From the NCBI GenBank assembly GCA_017427485.1, contig JAFRSR010000186.1, positions 1 to 35,439 of the forward strand: a stretch of DNA of 35,439 bases, given 5' to 3'. The notes under the pieces are model-generated. The model did no database searches. It was not told the origin of the DNA and worked only from the letters and a program-made list of their open reading frames with translations. Numbering within the stretch: position 1 is the stretch's first letter; each line of letters starts with the position of its first letter. The DNA is from Kiritimatiellia bacterium (lineage in GTDB: Bacteria > Verrucomicrobiota > Kiritimatiellia > RFP12 > UBA1067). Position numbers and translations under genes: made by a program. Below, piece by piece: positions 1 through 7,927 of the stretch.

Positions 1-761
1 AGCGTCGCCGTGCCGTCCGCCCCCACGACCGCGCGACTGGGCGGCAGACCGTCGGGCACCTTCCGCACGACTTCCGACGATGTTGTGTCCGAAACGGTCA
101 CATTCCGCATGACGAGCCGATGTCCGTTGCGCGACACCTTGCTCCGCGCGCGCCACGCGGGCGGCAGACGCCGCACGATTTCCTCAATCGTCTCGCGGCT
201 TTCGGAAACAGCCACGAGCGACTGCCACTTCCCCAGCACGCCCGGCACCAGCAGGCGCACAAAGCTTGCGGCGAGACCGTTTTCACCATTGAAGGAGAAT
301 CCGTCCGCCACTTGGATGCGACCGCCCATGCCATCGGCGAACAGCGCCTCACCCGTGCCGCTGAAGTGGAACGGACAGGCCAGCGTCACGTTGCCGTTGA
401 TGTCGAGGCGCGAACCCGTCTCGATCGCGCCCTTCTGGACGAACGGCGCGTTTCCGACGTTGGCGATGCGCGCGCAGTGCCCGCCTCTCATCGCCGGCAC
501 GATGATGCGCCCCTCGTTCACGACGGGCGTGCCGTTGGTGGACGTCGCGCGCGATTCGAAGGCGTACCACATCGGCCCCTTCGCGGGCGGCACCACCGTC
601 ACGTCGCGCATATATTTCCCCGGCTCAATGAAGCGGTACACGCAGTCGGGGCCGGCTGTCTTCTTGTGGAACGTCACGGGACCGCCGTCCGGCAAGGCGA
701 TCATGTCCGCTCCCGCGGCGATCGCCATCCCACACATCACGACAATCAATACGCGCTTCAT
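1..761 (-). CDS. Secreted protein of unknown function, 3' end beyond the window
   Basis: The frame reads from ATG at 761 without a stop to the left edge, giving 253 residues of an incomplete protein. The N-terminus (MKRVLIVVMCGMAIAAGAD) is a clear Sec signal peptide, so the product is exported. A GGGAG Shine-Dalgarno lies about 5 bases before the ATG. The visible part contains a run of short beta-type segments (GRIIVPAMRGGHCARIANVG, LDINGNVTLACPFHFSGTG) that resembles a beta-rich surface or autotransporter-like passenger, but I recognise no family. It starts 36 bases after the stop of the upstream secreted gene (798-1454) and is probably the last visible gene of the same transcript. Confidence 0.75.
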   Translation of the reverse strand, partial: MKRVLIVVMCGMAIAAGADMIALPDGGPVTFHKKTAGPDCVYRFIEPGKYMRDVTVVPPAKGPMWYAFESRATSTNGTPVVNEGRIIVPAMRGGHCARIANVGNAPFVQKGAIETGSRLDINGNVTLACPFHFSGTGEALFADGMGGRIQVADGFSFNGENGLAASFVRLLVPGVLGKWQSLVAVSESRETIEEIVRRLPPAWRARSKVSRNGHRLVMRNVTVSDTTSSEVVRKVPDGLPPSRAVVGADGTAT

Positions 762-797
762 TTCGCTCCCGTCGTCAAGCCCCCGCTCTGCGGCGCA

Positions 798-1454
798 TTA
801 TGGCGCTTTCATTCCATTGGCGATCAGCGCGTCAAGGGCGTTGACGACCTTCACAAAGGACGGTGGAAGCGTCTCGCACGGCACGGCCTCTCCCTTGAGG
901 ATCGGCTCCGAATAGCGGATCTTGACGAACCGGTTGCGCCAGGCGAAAACGAGCGTGACGGACTGATGGGGCTGCAGCGAATTTGGGAACTTCATCGTAT
1001 GCGACGTCCAGAGGCAAGTGAGACCGCTGTTCTGCAGCTTCCCCTCAACCAGCATGCCCAGCTGTTTGACGTCTTTGTAGTATCCATATTTCTCCGCAAC
1101 TTTCACGCCGGCCTTTGCCTCCCTCACCTGTTCCGTGACTTTGTCGTTCACGCCGTCTTTCATCGGTTTGCCGTCGCGCGTGAAAATGTAGAGGTCGACG
1201 TGCTTTCCTCCCGATCCCCGCGCACGACTCTCATCCGAATCGTACCTGAGCGAATAATCGAGATCACCGCTTTGAAACGTCGTGCGCGAACTCATGGACA
1301 AGTCGCCGAGCCGTTCCGGAAACGTGACGCGCAGGACGGGATCGGACCAAGTCCGGCACTCCCGCCTCGTATTGGGCGGCTGTTTCCCGCCATCAGCGGC
1401 CATCACGCCACACGCAACGGCCAGAATCAGTCCTAAGCAGATTTTCTTCTTCAT
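798..1454 (-). CDS. Small secreted protein of unknown function
   Basis: This 218-residue protein begins with a Sec signal peptide (MKKKICLGLILAVACGVMA), so it is periplasmic or secreted. The mature part has no motif I recognise. It is moderately charged and rich in beta-prone segments, with a compact C-terminal half (VTLVFAWRNRFVKIRYSEP) that could be a small beta domain. An AAGGA-type ribosome site precedes the ATG. It lies 93 bases after the glycosidase gene at 1548-3227, on the same strand, so it may share that transcript; no convincing promoter or terminator is visible in the gap. Its partner downstream (1-761) is also exported and unknown. Function is not assigned. Confidence 0.8.
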   Translation of the reverse strand: MKKKICLGLILAVACGVMAADGGKQPPNTRRECRTWSDPVLRVTFPERLGDLSMSSRTTFQSGDLDYSLRYDSDESRARGSGGKHVDLYIFTRDGKPMKDGVNDKVTEQVREAKAGVKVAEKYGYYKDVKQLGMLVEGKLQNSGLTCLWTSHTMKFPNSLQPHQSVTLVFAWRNRFVKIRYSEPILKGEAVPCETLPPSFVKVVNALDALIANGMKAP

Positions 1455-1547
1455 GTCCTTGATTTTCCTTTCTGTTAATTGGTTAGACGTCTCTCGCCAC
1501 GCAACGCACGACCGATTCGACCCCGTCCGTCTGAAGGTAGTCGGTTT

Positions 1548-3227
1548 TTACTTCCCCACATTGCCCCATTTATCTACGCCCTTCACCGAAAAGCGCGCCA
1601 AGTCGCCTTCAACGGCTCCCGGCACGGGAAGGCTGGTCGCCACCGTCGAGGCGATCTGCTTGCCGTCCCTGTACACCCGGAAGTAGCAGTGTTCGGGCTC
1701 TTTGCTGGCCGCCCACGAAAGGACGCCATTCGCAATGCGGACGTTGACGACCTCGGCCGGCACACGGTCTTCGTAGTCGGTCGTGAGGAACGTCATCGAC
1801 TTCGCCGGAACCGCAACCGTCACGGTGCCGTCCACCGCCGTCACGGTGCCCTTCGCCGACTGCAGGTCGTTGAACGCGTTGATGGGCGGATGTTCCGAAT
1901 CGTACTCGTAGACGCGGAGCGGACGCGTCAGCGCCAGCGGAAACGCGAGCGTGACCTTCTTCGCGTCGCCCCAGTTGACAACGGCAAAGGAGACGGATCC
2001 GTTCGGATTCGTGACGCCGCCGACGCGGAGCGTGTCGTCGTCCGTCGTCCACGGCAACACCCGCGCGCCCTTGCGGAAGAGCTTCATAAGGTAGCCCATC
2101 GTGTAGAGGTCGGGGTACGAAGAATAATCGCGCTCCTCGTCGCACCAGCGGAACAATCCGTTCTTGTTGTAGCGGACGTCAAGTCCGAACCCGGAGAAGC
2201 GCGCCACGTCATACCGGGCCTTCTCCTCCGGCGTGTCGCCGTCCTCGCGCAGGAAAGGATCGGGGTAGTCGACCATCGTCCACGAGACGGCGGAGACGGC
2301 GCCCGCGTTGAGCGCGGCAAGTCCCATCTCGGCGCGCGAGATGGCCGCGCGGCGGGAGAACTCGCTGCCGGGATGGCGGAAGGCGTCGTGTCCGTCGTCG
2401 CGCATGCATCCCTGTCCGTAGGGCGTGATCTTGCCCGTGAAGCCGAACTCGCCGAGCGAGAGGCGCTTTTCCTTACGCAGGGCCTTGCAGACGAGATTGG
2501 TCAAGGCGGCGGAGAGATTTGCGTAAAGCGCGGGATCTCCCGGCTGGAGATTCCGCTCGTAACAGTGCCAGCAGTAGGTGTCAGTCTGCTCGTTGATGTT
2601 CGTGATCGCCCAGTCGATGTCGGCCATGCGCGAATAGCCCGACGAATCGGGCGTCTGCAAGCCGATGTCGAGTCCGTGGCGCATGAAGGCGCGCTGCATC
2701 TCGCGGTTGATCTCGGCGTACTTGTCCCAGTGCTTCGCGAACCAGGCGTAGGTAGGCCCCACCGAAAGCTCGTTCGAGAGGCAGTAGTAGCGGATCTTCG
2801 TGCACTTCCGCTCCTTCACGAGGTATTCGAGGCGCGTGGCGACGGCTTCGCAGTACGACTCCGCGTCGAAGTCGTCCGTGATCACCGGCATGCGCCCGGG
2901 CACGAGGTAGAGCGTCGTGCCCGCACGGCGGAAGGTCGCGTCGTAGTAGTCGGCGAAACGGTCCATCGCCTCGCGCGTCCAGTCCCAGTAGCCGGCGAAC
3001 ACGCGCGCGTACGTCGGCGAGATCTCGCGGAACGTCTTGAGGACGCGCTGGTCGCGGAACTCGTCCGACATGATCGGCGTCATCGTGGCCTCGGAGTTGT
3101 GGAAACCGAACCCGCCCCACAGCCAGCGCTGGCTGGGCTTTGTGAACACGATGCAGCTTTCCGCCGCCAGACTCGCGCACGACCACGCAACGGTCACGGC
3201 GAGAAGGCCTATTTTCGCGTGCTTCAT
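1548..3227 (-). CDS. Secreted clan GH-A glycoside hydrolase with C-terminal fibronectin III-like domain
   Basis: The 559-residue product has a Sec signal peptide (residues 1-22) followed by a TIM-barrel glycosidase domain of about 400 residues. The pattern CLSNE (acid/base Glu about 153) at the end of a strand and SLGEFGF (nucleophile Glu about 260) with upstream HCYER is the clan GH-A retaining arrangement seen in GH5, GH39 and related families. Residues about 400-490 look like a beta-sandwich typical of C-terminal glycosidase domains. The last 65 residues (VVNVRIANGVLSWAAS...FRVYRDGKQIAS) look like a fibronectin III module. The ATG at 3227 has GGAGGG just upstream and lies 14 bases after the preceding gene's stop, so the two are co-transcribed. 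The exact family and substrate are not determined. Confidence 0.8.
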   Translation of the reverse strand: MKHAKIGLLAVTVAWSCASLAAESCIVFTKPSQRWLWGGFGFHNSEATMTPIMSDEFRDQRVLKTFREISPTYARVFAGYWDWTREAMDRFADYYDATFRRAGTTLYLVPGRMPVITDDFDAESYCEAVATRLEYLVKERKCTKIRYYCLSNELSVGPTYAWFAKHWDKYAEINREMQRAFMRHGLDIGLQTPDSSGYSRMADIDWAITNINEQTDTYCWHCYERNLQPGDPALYANLSAALTNLVCKALRKEKRLSLGEFGFTGKITPYGQGCMRDDGHDAFRHPGSEFSRRAAISRAEMGLAALNAGAVSAVSWTMVDYPDPFLREDGDTPEEKARYDVARFSGFGLDVRYNKNGLFRWCDEERDYSSYPDLYTMGYLMKLFRKGARVLPWTTDDDTLRVGGVTNPNGSVSFAVVNWGDAKKVTLAFPLALTRPLRVYEYDSEHPPINAFNDLQSAKGTVTAVDGTVTVAVPAKSMTFLTTDYEDRVPAEVVNVRIANGVLSWAASKEPEHCYFRVYRDGKQIASTVATSLPVPGAVEGDLARFSVKGVDKWGNVGK

Positions 3228-3241
3228 AAATCCCTCCGAGA

Positions 3242-4471
3242 TCAGCAGCAGAGGAAATCCCGCACGCCGACGATGCGCATGGACTCGTCCTGCGCCGTGA
3301 GCGTGTACAGCTTGAAGGCGAACCCGCCGGGGTTGACCTTGACGACGGCGTGTCCCTCCGGCGCGAGGAATCCGGACAGGCCGAGTTGATCGAACTGCCG
3401 CTTCCTGAACTCGGGTATGGCGCCGTACGCAACCACGGGCCGAATGGGCTTGCCCCCGTCAACGGCGTAGTTTTCCGACGCCGTCATGCGTCCGAGCGAG
3501 AGGGGGTTCTGCTGATTCGGACTCCAGGCGCTCGACAGGAAGAGCTGCGGCTTCGTCGACTTGACGAACGCGTCGCGCATCGAGGGGAAGAAGGCGTGGT
3601 GGTTCGTCTTGCAGACGCAGACGGGCCCCACCACCTCGCCGACACGTTCCTCGTAGCTGGACTTCTTTCCGTCCGCGCCCACGAAATCCCCTTCCAGGTC
3701 GCCGCCCGTGAAATAGGTGAAGCCGCCGTAGCGGATGCGGATCGCCGACGAGAGGGGATTTTCGTTGATGTGCTTCTGGCCGGTCTGCTTCACGTGCTCG
3801 CCCACCACGTCGACGAGATTTTTCTTCCCGTCCCACATCACGCCGTTCGCCGCGATGTTGCGGATCTCGAACACGCGCTTGTAGTAGCCCGTCGGATCAT
3901 GCTGCAGATGGATCTGGTCCTTGGCGCCGACCGTGAACGGCTCGCGTTTCATGCCGGCCTTCACCGCAGGCTCCAGCCATTTCTGGAAGACGTCGAAGTC
4001 TGCGTCGTCCACGTCCCGCCTGTATTTCCCCACCTCCGGATACTGGTGGTCGTAGTAGTTCAGGAAGCGGAACGACTCCGCCACGTCGGGGATTCCGGCA
4101 AAATGGTCGGAATGCCAGTGCGAGACCATGAGGTAGTCGATCTCGCGCTGCGGGATCAGGCGCTTGACGTAGCGGCCCACCCACTCGCCGGCCCGCCGTT
4201 CGCCCGAGGGCATCGGCGGGAGCGCTTCGGCGTATCCCGGTCTCCGCTTCTTCACGTGCCCGCAGTCGAGCAGCATCGTGGTCCCGTCCGGGAAGATCAT
4301 GAACGTGTTCTCGGACGTGCCCGTGTGGATGAAGTGGATGTCCAGCTCGCCGGGCTTCCACCCGGAGTAGACGCATCCGACCGCGTCCCCGACCGTCGCG
4401 CATCCTCCGACGACGCCCAAGGCCGCCGTCGCCAACGAACTGGAAAGGAACTCTCTTCTGTTCATTTTCAT
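3242..4471 (-). CDS. Exported metallo-beta-lactamase-fold hydrolase (ComEC/Rec2-like domain)
   Basis: The 409-residue protein starts with a twin-arginine signal (MNRREFLSSS) that runs into a lipobox-like VVGGC at residue 24, suggesting a Tat-exported lipoprotein. The metallo-beta-lactamase fold is shown by FIHTGTSENTFMIFPDG and LLDCG (residues 47-71), the metal motif SHWHSDH (His118, His120, Asp122, His123), YFTGGDLEGD (Asp about 258) and TNHHAFFPS (His about 291). The set matches ComEC/Rec2-like stand-alone beta-lactamase proteins, which may cleave phosphoesters or other esters; the substrate here is unknown. AGGAGG lies 8 bases before the ATG. The gene sits between two glycosidase genes in one operon, so a role in glycan or glycolipid processing is possible, but that is inference. 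The protein ends in two cysteines. Confidence 0.8.
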   Translation of the reverse strand: MKMNRREFLSSSLATAALGVVGGCATVGDAVGCVYSGWKPGELDIHFIHTGTSENTFMIFPDGTTMLLDCGHVKKRRPGYAEALPPMPSGERRAGEWVGRYVKRLIPQREIDYLMVSHWHSDHFAGIPDVAESFRFLNYYDHQYPEVGKYRRDVDDADFDVFQKWLEPAVKAGMKREPFTVGAKDQIHLQHDPTGYYKRVFEIRNIAANGVMWDGKKNLVDVVGEHVKQTGQKHINENPLSSAIRIRYGGFTYFTGGDLEGDFVGADGKKSSYEERVGEVVGPVCVCKTNHHAFFPSMRDAFVKSTKPQLFLSSAWSPNQQNPLSLGRMTASENYAVDGGKPIRPVVAYGAIPEFRKRQFDQLGLSGFLAPEGHAVVKVNPGGFAFKLYTLTAQDESMRIVGVRDFLCC

Positions 4472-4510
4472 GGACGAAACCTCCTGTTGTCGATTCCCGA
4501 AATCAGGCCG

Positions 4511-6418
4511 TCAGTCGACGAGACGGAACGTGAAGATCACCGGCGAGTGGTCGGAGACCTCCAGCGCGTCCTGCGCGCGGTCGACGACGAGCGCGACCGG
4601 CGCGACGCCGTTCGTCGTGTAGTGCACGTGGTCAAGCGAGTTCTTCGGATCGCCCGCCTCGGGACGGATCCAGCCGCGGTAGTTCCCGACCGCGTCGCGG
4701 CGAGGGTCGCCGTGGTTGGAGGAATACGGCGAGGCGCCGGGAACCGTGTACTGCGCGTCGGCATAACCCGCCTTCTCCCAGTCGGGAAGCGGCGTGAGAA
4801 GCCCCTTCTCCATCTGCGCGCGCGTGCAGTTCAAATCGCCGCCGCCCACCACGGGGCAGTTGTACTTCTTCTGGAGCTCGGCCATCTTCGCGAGCAGCTC
4901 CCGCGCGTTGCGCACGCGCATTTCCGGATCCTCCGGCTTCTTCCACTTCCACCAGAGGTGCGTGGAGTAGGCGATCAGCGTGCGGCCGGTCGCCTTGTCG
5001 CGAAACACGCCCCAGCCGAACCCCTTCGAGCCTTCGGGGTTGTCGGCGTAGACGTGCGTGCCGCCCTCGATGAGCTCCAGGCGGCTCTTGCGCCAGAGGA
5101 GCGGATTGTACTCCATCTTGGGGTTCCCCTCGTTGCGCACGATCCCGTAGTCCCCGCCCAGCTTCTCGAAGAGGCGCGAGCTCCAGAACTCGGGCATCGC
5201 CTCCTGCATGCCCACGAGGTCGGGCGCGTTGCGCAGCACGTATCCGGCCTGCTTGAGGTCGCGCTCAAACACGGGATTGCCGAAGTAGTTGCCCCAGATG
5301 TTGAAGGCCATGTACTTCAGCTCGCCGCGTGCCGCGGCGTCGCCCTTCCCGAGGCAGGCGAGCTGCAGGTCGTCGGAGAGGAAGTCGCGCGTCTCGTCGT
5401 CCACGAGCGAGAAGCGATTGCCGTCGTTGGGCGTGGAGAGGTAGTTCCACACGCTCCACGGGATGCCGGCCTCCTTGCAGACCGCCACCACGTCGCGCAT
5501 GTAGTCCGCGCGCGCCATCGGGTTCATGTGGCGGATCGTGCCGAACTCGCCGTTCCAGAGGATCTTATCGGGATGCGCCGCCGCCCAATCAACCGCCGGC
5601 TTCAGCGCCTTCCGCACGTAGTCCGTGCCAGGATACGGCACCTCGTCGTTCTGGTAGAGCGGACCCGCCTGCAGCACGCCGCGCTGGTGGGTGAAGTGGT
5701 GCGGGCTGTACATGTGGAACGTGTAGACGACGCGCGGGTCGTCCCACGTCCGCAGGACGGCGAGCTTGCCCGGCGAGTTCCAGCACGTGGAGCCGATCAC
5801 CACCCAGCGGTCGGGGTTGAGCTCGCGGATGGCCTTGAGCGTACGGTCCGCGAGGACGTTCCACTTCTCGGGATCGACGTCGCGCACCTCGTTCAGCAGC
5901 TCGAATGCGACCTCGGGCGCGTCGTGGAAGCGGCGCTCGACCTCGAGCCAGAGCGCCACGAAGCGGTCTTGTAGCTCGGGCGAATCGAGGAGCTGCACCT
6001 TCTCGGGGATGTCGCAGTAGTTTCCGACCGCCTTGTGAAGATTGAGGACGGCGTTGATCTTGTGCTTCCGGCACCAGCCGACGAACTCCACGAGCTTCCG
6101 CATCGTCCGCTCGCGGTACTTGCCGGGCGATTCCTCCAGCACAATCTGGTCGAAGCCGAGGCGGATGTGGTCGAAGCCCCACTTCTTAATGCGCGCCACG
6201 TCGCCCTCGGTGATGTACGTGTCGAAGTGCGCGAGGTCGCCTTTCGTGATGTCGAGGCGCTTGTCCATGGGCAGGACGTTGAACCGCTTGTAGTTCGTGA
6301 GCCACCCGCCCATGCCCATGCCGACGCTGAAGCCCGGCCACTCCTTTGCCCCGACGCTTCCCGCCAACGCCAGCATGACGCCGGCAACCGCGCCGACCAC
6401 GATTCTCTTGCTTCTCAT
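4511..6418 (-). CDS. GH5 glycosidase fused to an endonuclease/exonuclease/phosphatase domain
   Basis: One uninterrupted 635-residue frame encodes a signal peptide (1-24), a GH5-type TIM barrel (about 25-350) and an EEP-superfamily domain (about 365-635). GH5 marks are NLHKAVG (His128), ELLNEV (acid/base Glu177), FHMYSPH (His235, Tyr237) and WNGEFG (nucleophile Glu291). EEP marks are MAFNIWG (Asn373), GMQEAMPE (metal Glu406), STHLWW (His487), GGGDLN (Asp528, Asn530), SLDHVHY (Asp596) and SDHSPV (Asp623, His624), so both active sites look intact. EEP enzymes cut phosphodiesters or phosphomonoesters, for example in nucleic acids, inositol phosphates or sphingomyelin. A secreted glycosidase-phosphoesterase could act on glycophospholipids or phosphorylated glycans; that is a guess. 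It lies 22 bases after the upstream TIM-barrel gene. Confidence 0.88.
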   Translation of the reverse strand: MRSKRIVVGAVAGVMLALAGSVGAKEWPGFSVGMGMGGWLTNYKRFNVLPMDKRLDITKGDLAHFDTYITEGDVARIKKWGFDHIRLGFDQIVLEESPGKYRERTMRKLVEFVGWCRKHKINAVLNLHKAVGNYCDIPEKVQLLDSPELQDRFVALWLEVERRFHDAPEVAFELLNEVRDVDPEKWNVLADRTLKAIRELNPDRWVVIGSTCWNSPGKLAVLRTWDDPRVVYTFHMYSPHHFTHQRGVLQAGPLYQNDEVPYPGTDYVRKALKPAVDWAAAHPDKILWNGEFGTIRHMNPMARADYMRDVVAVCKEAGIPWSVWNYLSTPNDGNRFSLVDDETRDFLSDDLQLACLGKGDAAARGELKYMAFNIWGNYFGNPVFERDLKQAGYVLRNAPDLVGMQEAMPEFWSSRLFEKLGGDYGIVRNEGNPKMEYNPLLWRKSRLELIEGGTHVYADNPEGSKGFGWGVFRDKATGRTLIAYSTHLWWKWKKPEDPEMRVRNARELLAKMAELQKKYNCPVVGGGDLNCTRAQMEKGLLTPLPDWEKAGYADAQYTVPGASPYSSNHGDPRRDAVGNYRGWIRPEAGDPKNSLDHVHYTTNGVAPVALVVDRAQDALEVSDHSPVIFTFRLVD

Positions 6419-6440
6419 TTCGTATTCCTCACTTGAATGT

Positions 6441-7454
6441 TCAGCCGTGCCAGGGGCGGGTGCGGTCGGGGAGGCCGTTCGCGAAGTAGTCGTTGGCGAC
6501 GTTCACGTCCTCCACCACCTGGTAGTCGTACATCCCGCAGCAGATGAAGTCCGCGCCACCCGAATAGGCCACGGGGAACGCGCCGCGCGGATGCTCGATC
6601 CCCGCCCCGAGCACCTTGAAGGCGATCCACGGCTCCGGACGCGACTGCATGTAGTCGAACACCTCCTGCCGGTCAGTGTCCACAAACCGGTTGTCGCACA
6701 CGCCGAGGCCGTTGGCCGACTTCCTCTTGTCCTCGCCGAGATGGGCCGTGGGGTAGTCCACGCGGTGGACCGTCTTCATCCAGAAGTCCGGCAGGCAGTC
6801 GTGCTCGACGCAGAACTTCACGGTCGCGAGGCGGTGGCAGCCGATGCCGACCGGCACGCCCAGCTTCCGGGACTCGTCGAGGTACTCGCGGAACGCCTTC
6901 CATTCCCCCTTGCACGCATGGGAGTCCGCGTGGCCGCCGTGGAAATAGACCATGCTCGCGCCGTTCTCCACGCTGGCGATGGCGCCCTTGATCACGCCGC
7001 CCTTGTAGCCGCAGTCGGAGATGAACTTGATCTTGCCGCCCTCCTCGCGCCAGTAGCGGTTGATGACGCGCATCAGCGCGGGGTTCGTGAGGATCGTGTT
7101 CACGCCGCACGCCTCGGCGATGCGGAAGTTGCGGAACACGCGCTCGTCGGCGAAGTAGGCCTTCACGAGCCTGTCGTAGAAGCGCATGTCGCGGCAGTGC
7201 GCCCAGCCGCCGATCATGTTGCCGCCGAGGATGAGGCGCGAAAGCTCCACGCCGCCGATCTTCGCGTACGCCGTCATCGGGTGTCCAAGCCCCGCGAGGT
7301 CGCGCTCCGGCAGGAACGCAGAGATGGCCGGCCCCGTCTCGCGGACGGTCGGCTTCGCGCGCATCGCCTTCGTGTACGCCGCCGCGCCGCCGAGCGCCAG
7401 GAGCGACGCGCCTCCCGCCAGCAGATCCCGCCGACTGACCTTCTTCATCTTCAT
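6441..7454 (-). CDS. Tat-exported TIM-barrel protein, aldo/keto reductase-like
   Basis: The start is set at the ATG at 7454 because a near-perfect AGGAGGT lies 6 bases upstream and the ATGA overlaps the stop of the DoxX gene. The 337-residue protein opens with a twin-arginine signal (KVSRRDLLAGGASLLALGG). The mature part has alternating strands and helices (LSRLILGGNMIGGW, GVNTILTNPAL, PVGIGCHRLATVKF, PEPWIAFKVLGAG) suggesting a (beta/alpha)8 barrel, nearest by eye to aldo/keto reductase-like proteins, although no classical catalytic tetrad can be assigned. It is clearly homologous to the C-terminal half of the gene at 7924-9288: both share SRL-LGG at the start and RPEPW near the end. The reaction is unknown. 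Confidence 0.8.
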   Translation of the reverse strand: MKMKKVSRRDLLAGGASLLALGGAAAYTKAMRAKPTVRETGPAISAFLPERDLAGLGHPMTAYAKIGGVELSRLILGGNMIGGWAHCRDMRFYDRLVKAYFADERVFRNFRIAEACGVNTILTNPALMRVINRYWREEGGKIKFISDCGYKGGVIKGAIASVENGASMVYFHGGHADSHACKGEWKAFREYLDESRKLGVPVGIGCHRLATVKFCVEHDCLPDFWMKTVHRVDYPTAHLGEDKRKSANGLGVCDNRFVDTDRQEVFDYMQSRPEPWIAFKVLGAGIEHPRGAFPVAYSGGADFICCGMYDYQVVEDVNVANDYFANGLPDRTRPWHG

Positions 7455-7927
7455 TCCGCCACCTCCTTCGCTTCGCTTTCCTCCACTACTTCCATATTCT
7501 CCTCTTTGTTCTTCCCGCGCCACGCCATCACGCAGACGAGCATGAGGATCTCCACCACGTTGCGGTCCACGTACAGGAAATGGCTCTCGCCCGTGTGGCC
7601 GAAGTGAGGCGGGTTGAGCACGTACATCAGCGCCAGGTAGACGATGCCGAACACGGCCGCCGGACGCACCAGGCGTCCGAGCATCAGCAGGACGCCCGCG
7701 ACAAGAAGCCCCCAAGCGAGCACGAAGTCGACGCATCCCATCGCCGCCGAGTTCCCGATTGCCCGGAAAAGGCCGCCGAAGATCCAGTGCGCGCAGCGGA
7801 AACAGCCGGCCCAGGAGTAGTTCCACTCCGACGTGACCGCCCACACGCCCAAGTACGCCAGATGCCAGCCCAGCGCAAAACGCATGAGCACCATGACGAG
7901 ATGCTGACGTTTCTCAAGGAAGCTCAT
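7451..7927 (-). CDS. DoxX-family membrane protein
   Basis: A 158-residue integral membrane protein with four hydrophobic segments (about residues 10-30, 62-84, 88-106, 128-142). The pattern RFALGWHLAYLG in the first segment and a conserved DRNVVE before the last is typical of DoxX/DoxD-like proteins, which associate with quinone-linked oxidoreductases such as thiosulfate:quinone oxidoreductase. ATG at 7927 overlaps the preceding stop (ATGA at 7924-7927), and its own stop overlaps the next start (ATGA at 7451-7454), so three genes are translationally coupled. The tail is acidic (EENMEVVEESEAKEVAE). It probably provides the membrane partner for the Tat-exported TIM-barrel protein encoded next, because the same two modules are fused in the upstream gene. 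Confidence 0.85.
   Translation of the reverse strand: MSFLEKRQHLVMVLMRFALGWHLAYLGVWAVTSEWNYSWAGCFRCAHWIFGGLFRAIGNSAAMGCVDFVLAWGLLVAGVLLMLGRLVRPAAVFGIVYLALMYVLNPPHFGHTGESHFLYVDRNVVEILMLVCVMAWRGKNKEENMEVVEESEAKEVAE

Noticed and set aside
3350..5974. An 874-codon plus-strand open frame
   Set aside because: It lies opposite the metallo-beta-lactamase and GH5-EEP genes, both with intact motifs. The translation is low-complexity and Arg/Val-rich.
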